64,000 nt of DNA from Heterostelium album PN500 (taxonomy: Eukaryota > Evosea > Eumycetozoa > Acytosteliales > Acytosteliaceae). The stretch is from the NCBI RefSeq assembly GCF_000004825.1, contig NW_008805089.1, positions 1,116,001 to 1,180,000 on the forward strand, written 5' to 3'. The notes under the pieces were generated by a model. That model saw only the letters and a list, made by a program, of their open reading frames with translations, ran no database searches and was not told where the DNA came from. Positions 57,841 to 64,000 of the stretch are shown here, one piece after another; positions within the stretch are counted from its first letter, which is position 1; each line of letters starts with the position of its first letter. A program made the translations under genes and the position numbers.

Positions 57841-60800
57841 TCATTTATTTAGATCTGATGTTGATGATGACGGTGGTTTAGTGTCATCTACACCACTGGC
57901 GGATGAGGAAGTAGTGGTTGTTGTAGTAGTTGGATAATGTTCAATTAGAAGAGGTTCATCGTCATCTTCAGGTTCGAGATGTCTCTTGATTGCCTCTAAC
58001 ACCAGGGCACAACTAGCAGGCTTTGGAAGGAAATCGTCCATTCCCACATTTAAACATTTTTGACGATCTTCATTGTTGGCGGTCAAAGCAATAATGATAA
58101 GCTTTGGAGATCTTTTCATCGGTGGCTAAAATATCATCATTAATCAGTAAGATTAGAGCTGTTTTAAATATATTATATTTTTAGATAGTTGGTTATTATA
58201 CATACGGGTTTAATTTTACCAAGTCCTTCTAATTCTCTGATTGCTTTGGTTGCTTGGAATCCATCCATTCTGGGCATTTGACAATCCATTAAAATTAAAT
58301 CGAAATCATATTTCTGACACATTTCAACTGCTTCGACACCATTCAACGCTGACTTGAAGTTGTAGTTACCAATCTTGAGGAATCGACTGAATACTTTGAC
58401 ATTGATATCATTATCTTCCACCAAGAGAATCAGCTCATCATGTTTGTTATTGTTGTTGTTGTTAGATCCACCAAGACCACCAGAACTGCCAACGATTGGA
58501 GCAGGCACAACAGGTACAACAGGTGGAAGAGGTGGTGGTTTGATGATAACTTCTTCTTGTTCATGTTCAGTTAAGACCTCTGACTTTCTGACATTTTCAG
58601 TACTGATCTTCTTGGTGTGATCCTTGTCGTAGGGCGAAGTGGTTGTTGGTGTATGAATGTATTCAGTGGTTGGCGCAGTTGAGGTTGCAGCTGGCACTGC
58701 CATCGATGTTCCAATCAATGTAGCAGCTGCAACTGCAGCGGCAGCAGTTGTAGGAACGTTGATATCCGATTGATTCTCATGTGATTGTTGCATACCGTCT
58801 TTTGGTTGCTGCTGAGATACTGATGGTCGTCTTCCAGAGCGAGTCAATCCAATTGGTGTATTGAAGGTTGGCGATGCCTCTAGACTGTCAACTGACGCGG
58901 CTTGTTCCGGTTCAGAGACGGGTGCTGGGATGGGTGCTGGCGCTTGAACAGGGAAGTTGTGTTTCTTTATTTGCGACTCATTGAAAAAGTCAAGAGTAGA
59001 GCGATTGACAACAAAGAGACAACGCACAATGTCAGTGAATTTACAAGGTTTCTGAATGAGATCTTCAAAGCCTGGCAGTAGCTGTGGAGTTGGACTGAAT
59101 GTAAGCATCACCCAGTGTAGCTCACGAGATCCACTCTTGATGGTCTGCGAGTTCAGTGTGACGATACTCGAGATGATGAGACATGCAGCGTTTCCAGATT
59201 GATTATTCTCAAAGTATTCACGACAATCGTCTTCACCTTCGAATTCCATACAAGAGATACTCATGAGAGAGAAGTACTGAGCAATCGATTTTCGTACCCA
59301 TTGATTAGGATCAACAATTACACCCACAACCGGACCACCACTCTTTCCTACTTTGCGCGGACCGACAAGCAGTGAATCGAATCCCTCCAACTCATCGCCC
59401 ATGAAAATGGCACCTCCCATCTTTTGGAATGTAAATCCAGGTTTTGATACTGGATATCCAAGTCTGATAGTAAAGGAGAATGTAGATCCAATACCAAAGT
59501 CACTGTTCACAAACACTTCACCATCCATCATATTGGCTAGTCTCTTTGAAATACTTAGACCAAGACCGGTACCCTGATACTTTCTAGAGTTACTGGAATC
59601 GATTTGTGAGAATGGAGTGAACAGCAATACGATGTGTTCATTCTTGATACCAATACCAGAGTCTTCAACTTCGAATAGCAACTGATATTCCTTGGTTTCT
59701 GTAATCTCTCTGTCCAACTTGACTCGGATCTTGATTTGTCCTTCATCGGTAAATTTGATGGCATTGGAAATGAGATTCAAGAGGATCTGTCTGACACGAG
59801 TGGCATCACCATGCACCAACACTGGAACATTGCTATCGACAAAACCAACCAAATCCAATCCCTTTGGTTGAGCATTCTTTGAAACCATACTCAGCGTATC
59901 TTCCAACATCTTTAGCAAACTGAAATCATCCAAAACCAATTCCATCTTTCCGGCTTCCATTTTACTGTAGTCAAGAATATCCAACACCAATGAATACAAA
60001 TAGTTTGACGACATTCTAATTGCATCGAGAAATTCACGTTGTCCAGCATCCAAATTCGATCTCTCCAAGATTTCACATGATGCCATAATACCATTGATTG
60101 GTGTTCTAAAAAAAATTGGTTTCAAAAAAACAAATGATTAGTTGATATAATAGCAAAGTTGATTGCTATATAATAACTTACTTTAATTCATGACTGATTG
60201 TTGTAAGGAAAACAACTTTAGCTTCATTGGCAGCCTCTGCTTTACGTAGAGCTACATCTGCTTCAATGAGATTCTTTCTACCAGTGATATCGATAATAGA
60301 GAATACATCTACTGGTTTACCGGCATAGGTAGCCTTGTTAGTACGAACTTCTACATCGAATGCACGACCACCGGAATCTATTGCCGTTGTTTCAATTACT
60401 GGTGGAAGAGGAGTATCCATCGACCCATCCTGTGAATAGATACTTTCAAGATCAGGTAAGAATTCCCAAATACCACTTGGCTGTTTAGTTTTGTTTTTTG
60501 TTAAAATAAAATAAAATAAATAAATTTTTACTATTTTAGATATGATCATTTAAATTTGAATTACTTACAACTGGATAAAGCATATCTTGTAGTTTAATTT
60601 GAAACATTGATTCAAAAGCAGCATTAGCATCAGTTATAAAACCACCTTTATGAACAACCAAAGCCTCATTGCTAATCTTGAATAGACTTTGATTTCTCTC
60701 TTCCTTTCTTTCGATTTCACGTAGATCAATAGATGATAGAATAGAATAAAATAACAAAAGTACAAGTGTCACCAAAATACCTCTAAGCATTTCACCAATA

Positions 60801-62456
60801 GAATCGTATGTCTAATATAAAGTAATAAAGGTTAATCAGTTAGATTAGATGATTGTTAAATAAAAAATCTTACATCTAATACATTTGTTCTTGAGAAATG
60901 ATGTGATACCGCCAGGTAGATACCCATTCCAATATAGCAGAATGTCACGGTAAACAATAATATAATACAAAGAAATAGTCGAGGAAATAAAAGAGATACA
61001 GCTATCAGTACGAGTGTATCCCATGAAAATAAAAGTGCACCACTCGTGTGTTCCAACTTATTGACTGCAACTATAACCGATGTTATATTGATTGTCACAC
61101 ATGTCGCCACCAGTGCAAAGCTCAGTAGAAAATAGTAGTTGGTAAATTTAACAAAAAAAAACAATATAATACAGATGAGAATACCGGGTGAAAAGATATA
61201 CCATATCGGATGGTTCAGAACAGTACCCAAGATAAATACAACAATCATCAAGAGACAAAGCAGCGATAATACTTTCGAACGACGCTTGATCACCTTTGAC
61301 GGATAGATCAAACCGGCTTTTGGTGTAATAATGAATTTCAGCAACATCCAAGGATAATGAAATATTTTCTGTAGTATTTCAATCGAGTGATTCGAAATGA
61401 AAGTGTGGTTGTCGTTGAAGTAGTAACCGGAGGGATGATGCGATGGTGTCTTGTAGCTTTTGTGGATGGAGCTTTCAGAGCTGGACTTCATCATGTGTCG
61501 TTTCAGTTGGTGATGTGCCATTGGCGACGGTGCTGGTGATCGGACAGGTGACATCCTCTCGAACGGACTGAACGGTGACGCCAGTGAGTTGTTGAGATAG
61601 TGACGGTGATTCGGAATAGCAGAGGCCGCTGCCTGTTGTGTAGAAGATGATCCACCGAAAATAGTGGAGGATGACTGTGGAATGGAGTATTTGCGAGTGG
61701 AGGAGTATGCTGGAGTTCGTTGATTTTTATTGATTGTATCAGGACTTATCCTTGGTCGTTCCTTCTTCTTGTTGAAACCAAACATTGTTGACAGAGGTGA
61801 GAAGAAATTCTTCTTCTTTGTAGATTGTAATTGTGGATTGTTTAGTTGTTCTAGCTGTTGACCAGTTTTATCTACTCCAGACTCAATATTCATTTCCTCT
61901 TCTTCATCATCTTCAATCTCTCTTATTCTACTATTATAATTTTTGGTTGTCGATCTTTGATTCCTACTATGTTGCTGTTGTTGATGTTTTTGTTTTTGTT
62001 GTTGTTGATGTAGGATTGTTGGTGTAGATTGCTGCTGGTTTTGCCCACTTCCCATATCCAAGGAAACATATTCTTGTGGCTGTGGTAAATGTTGCGAAGG
62101 TAGACTCTTGCTTGAGTGGGTGGGTGTTGATGATTGATTTCCACGATGAGGCAGGAAAGTAGATTCTTTGTTTAAATCGATGGGTTTGTTGCTCCTGTTG
62201 GTTGGATTTGGTAATGGTGGTTGTTGCTGCAGAAACTGATTATGATATTGCTGGCTTTTACTGAGTAAAATTGGACTATCTGATAGGTATTTATTATCAC
62301 TATTTCTAAAGTTTCCCATTTGTATACTACTATTTAGACTTTGTCGAAGATCATCCTCATCGTCTTCTTCGTCGTCAAAGGTGTCAACTGGATGATTGGT
62401 GAAAAAATTTGGTGGGGGTACATGTGGACTTGATATTCTTTCATTTCTAATACTAC

Positions 62457-62487
<31 letters not shown>

Positions 62488-62556
62488 ATTAATATTATTA
62501 TTATTATTATTATTACTATCTATATTTGGTTTTTGGTTGTTTTGAGATGAGTCCAT
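57841..62556 (-). CDS. Membrane hybrid histidine kinase (Dhk-type)
   Basis: Five exons (62556-60874, 60811-60569, 60480-60182, 60105-58206, 58125-57841) give 1469 residues. The N-terminal 370 residues are low complexity (Asn, Gln, Ser). Several hydrophobic segments follow (about 395-590), then a PAS-like domain. The HisKA box is TTISHELKTPINGIMASCEI with phosphoacceptor His739. HATPase signatures are the N box LLNLISNAIKFTD, DSGIGIK and GTGLGLSISKRL. A degenerate receiver-like domain lies next. The C-terminal receiver is complete: LLVEDNDINV, phosphoacceptor Asp1349 in LILMDCQMPRMDG, IIALTAN and FLPKP. A phosphorelay through RdeA to RegA or other receivers is expected in dictyostelids. Start at 62556 is the first ATG; the upstream frame has only non-ATG codons. 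The exact D. discoideum ortholog is not determined. Confidence 0.92.
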
Positions 62557-63224
62557 TTTTTTAACCAATTTTGTATTTTTAATTCAAACTTGGAAAGTAA
62601 AGAACTCCTCAAACTCACCTCAATATTTTTGGATACCAAAAATATGACAAACCTGGAAGTCTATATATTTTTCTATATAAAAATATTGTATAATTTTAAA
62701 TATATATTTTGTTTTAAATTTTGTAATTTAATATCATCTAATAAATAATTTATTTTTAAAACTACTACTATTATAATTATGTTATTATTATTATTAATAT
62801 TATTGATTTTAAAATTGTAAATTTTAAATTTGTATTCTATATCTATTGAATCTATATCTGTTTTTTTGTGTTTTGATTTTTGTATAAGTATTGTATATAA
62901 AAATAAATAAAATTCGAAATAATATTATTTTTTTGATTATTTTAAAAACGAATATTATTTTTAAAATATATATAAGTTAAGATTGATTATAGATTAAAGA
63001 TAAATAGAATCTAGATAATGATATGTTTTATGTTATCTCTTCTAACCTTTATTCAAAAAAAAAAACAAAAATGCTATTTTAATATAAGAAAATTTGAAAT
63101 TAAACTAAGGATTAGAATTTGATTTATTTATTTAATAATTTCTGTTTTGTCTATCTATTTATCTACCACCAATCTCTGACCGTAGTCATATCACAAATAT
63201 CATAAAATAAACCAACCAAACAGC

Positions 63225-63252
63225 CAACAACAACAACAACAACAACAACAAC
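63225..63252. repeat. (CAA)n triplet tract
   Basis: About nine CAA units in non-coding DNA. Such tracts are common in this genome. Confidence 0.85.
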
Positions 63253-63656
63253 ACAAATGTGAGTGAAATTGGATGTAATGAACAAAATAGAGTGTAGTGG
63301 TGTATATTCTTAATGCGTTTATTTTTTATTGATATTATTATGTCATCTAAAAAACAACAACAACAAATAAAAATAAGAAAAACGATTAATGGGAATGAAT
63401 GAATTGAATTTGATTTTGAAATATCAATAATTATAATTGTAATACTATTATATTTTTGTTATCATACACCAATAATAGAGTGAGTATGATAACTATTGTG
63501 TTTTTTTTTTTTTTTTTTTTATTGATAAGAATAGGTAGGTGGAGTTATATTGAGTTGAGCTTCTATTTTTGGAAAACGAAACAAACATAATAGTCAAAGA
63601 AAAACAATATAACCATAAAGACTACTATACCATATTTATATATGGTGGTATAATTG

Positions 63657-63747
63657 ACACACACACACTCACACACTGACACACACACATGAATTCCATT
63701 CAATTCAAGACAACAGTGGGGGTGGTAAGTATGTGTGTGTGTGTGTG
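63657..63747. repeat. CA-rich tract and separate GT tract
   Basis: CA-rich alternating sequence at 63657-63689 and a GT run at 63731-63747 flank the short ATG frame beginning at 63689. They could pair as an imperfect inverted repeat in RNA. Confidence 0.6.
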
Positions 63748-63888
63748 GTTTTCGAGGTTTGTGTATGTATAAACAAGACGATGAATTTTTTTGTTTATTG
63801 ATTTTTTGTTTAGTAAGGTCGATTAAAAATAAACAGTTTTCTCAAAACCACACAGAACAACATTGACACAATAACCAAAACAACAACT

Positions 63889-63946
63889 ATGATGATCAGA
63901 TCACACAGATCTCATCTCCCACATGATGATAATAATAATAACAAAG
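63889..63946 (+). CDS. Probable first exon of a gene running off the right edge
   Basis: ATG ATG at 63889 opens 19 codons plus one base (MMIRSHRSHLPHDDNNNNK). It ends in AAAG before a canonical GTAAGA donor at 63947. The poly-Asn end and AT-rich following sequence are typical of a dictyostelid first exon and intron. Nothing more can be said about the product, because the next exon lies outside the window. Confidence 0.4.
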
Positions 63947-64000
63947 GTAAGAAAGTTATATATATAATGTCTTATCACAGCAACGAAATTTTAAAAAAAG

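Larger units (their letters stand above)
62557..63888. promoter_or_regulatory. Divergent intergenic region upstream of the histidine kinase
   Basis: Strongly AT-rich with ATT/TAA triplet runs. It contains a CAA triplet tract at 63225-63252, CA-rich sequence at 63657-63689 and a GT run at 63731-63747. An ATG at 63689 followed by 12 codons and a GTAAGT is a possible alternative first exon for the gene at the edge. Confidence 0.5.

Noticed and set aside
1-64000. Search for transposons, tRNAs, rRNA and CRISPR arrays
   Set aside because: No reverse transcriptase, transposase or terminal-repeat structure, no cloverleaf and no spaced repeat array was seen on either strand.

Overview
This window is nuclear DNA of a dictyostelid social amoeba (Amoebozoa). 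The evidence is the base composition and the gene content together. Intergenic DNA is very A+T-rich, with homopolymer runs and (TA)n, (CA)n and (CAA)n tracts. Coding exons are clearly richer in G+C. Introns are short (about 60-110 bases), AT-rich and mostly GT...AG. Proteins carry poly-Asn, poly-Gln and Thr-rich runs. The families include hybrid histidine kinase, CBM49-like cellulose-binding protein, kinesin-5 and neutral ceramidase. Coding G+C looks higher than in Dictyostelium discoideum, which suggests another lineage such as Heterostelium, Cavenderia or Tieghemostelium; the species is not determined. The standard genetic code is used, with TAA mostly and TGA sometimes as stop. I see no tRNA, rRNA, CRISPR or mobile element.

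Layout. 0-9 kb: kinesin-5 (+), a GOLPH3/GPP34-like protein (-), a small type I membrane protein (-), then a 3.4 kb gene-poor stretch with predicted RNA hairpins. 9.9-16.7 kb: a START-START-F-box-WD40 fusion (+), a Samp1/TMEM201/Ima1 inner-nuclear-membrane homolog (-), and an unknown Pro/Thr-rich protein (-). 18-28 kb: a CAP-domain protein (+), Rad23 (-), TMX2 (+), mitochondrial EF-Ts (-) divergent from a mitochondrial-looking TPR protein (+), and the U2AF large subunit (-). 28-39 kb: a poly-Q protein (+), a secreted Lys/Cys-rich protein (-), neutral ceramidase (+), a CBM49-like secreted protein (-), a glutaredoxin-like protein (-), and a T4-Rnl1-type RNA ligase (-). 39-50 kb: a villin-headpiece protein with a long Ala/Glu/Lys helix (+), GID8 (-), single-domain CrcB fluoride channel (-), aquaporin (+), a secreted patatin-like lipase (+), and a second CBM49-like gene (+). 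50-64 kb: CLC chloride channel/transporter (-), a WAP-type small secreted protein (+), a MATE transporter (-), a hybrid histidine kinase (-), and a probable first exon of a further gene (+) at the right edge.

The genes do not form one pathway. Notable points are the START-F-box-WD40 architecture, the phage-type RNA ligase, the bacterial-style single CrcB domain, and an inverted duplication of about 0.79 kb (34994-35775 and 48837-49626) carrying two nearly identical cellulose-binding-type genes. Exon boundaries were deduced by hand from splice signals and frame continuity. They are predictions without transcript support.
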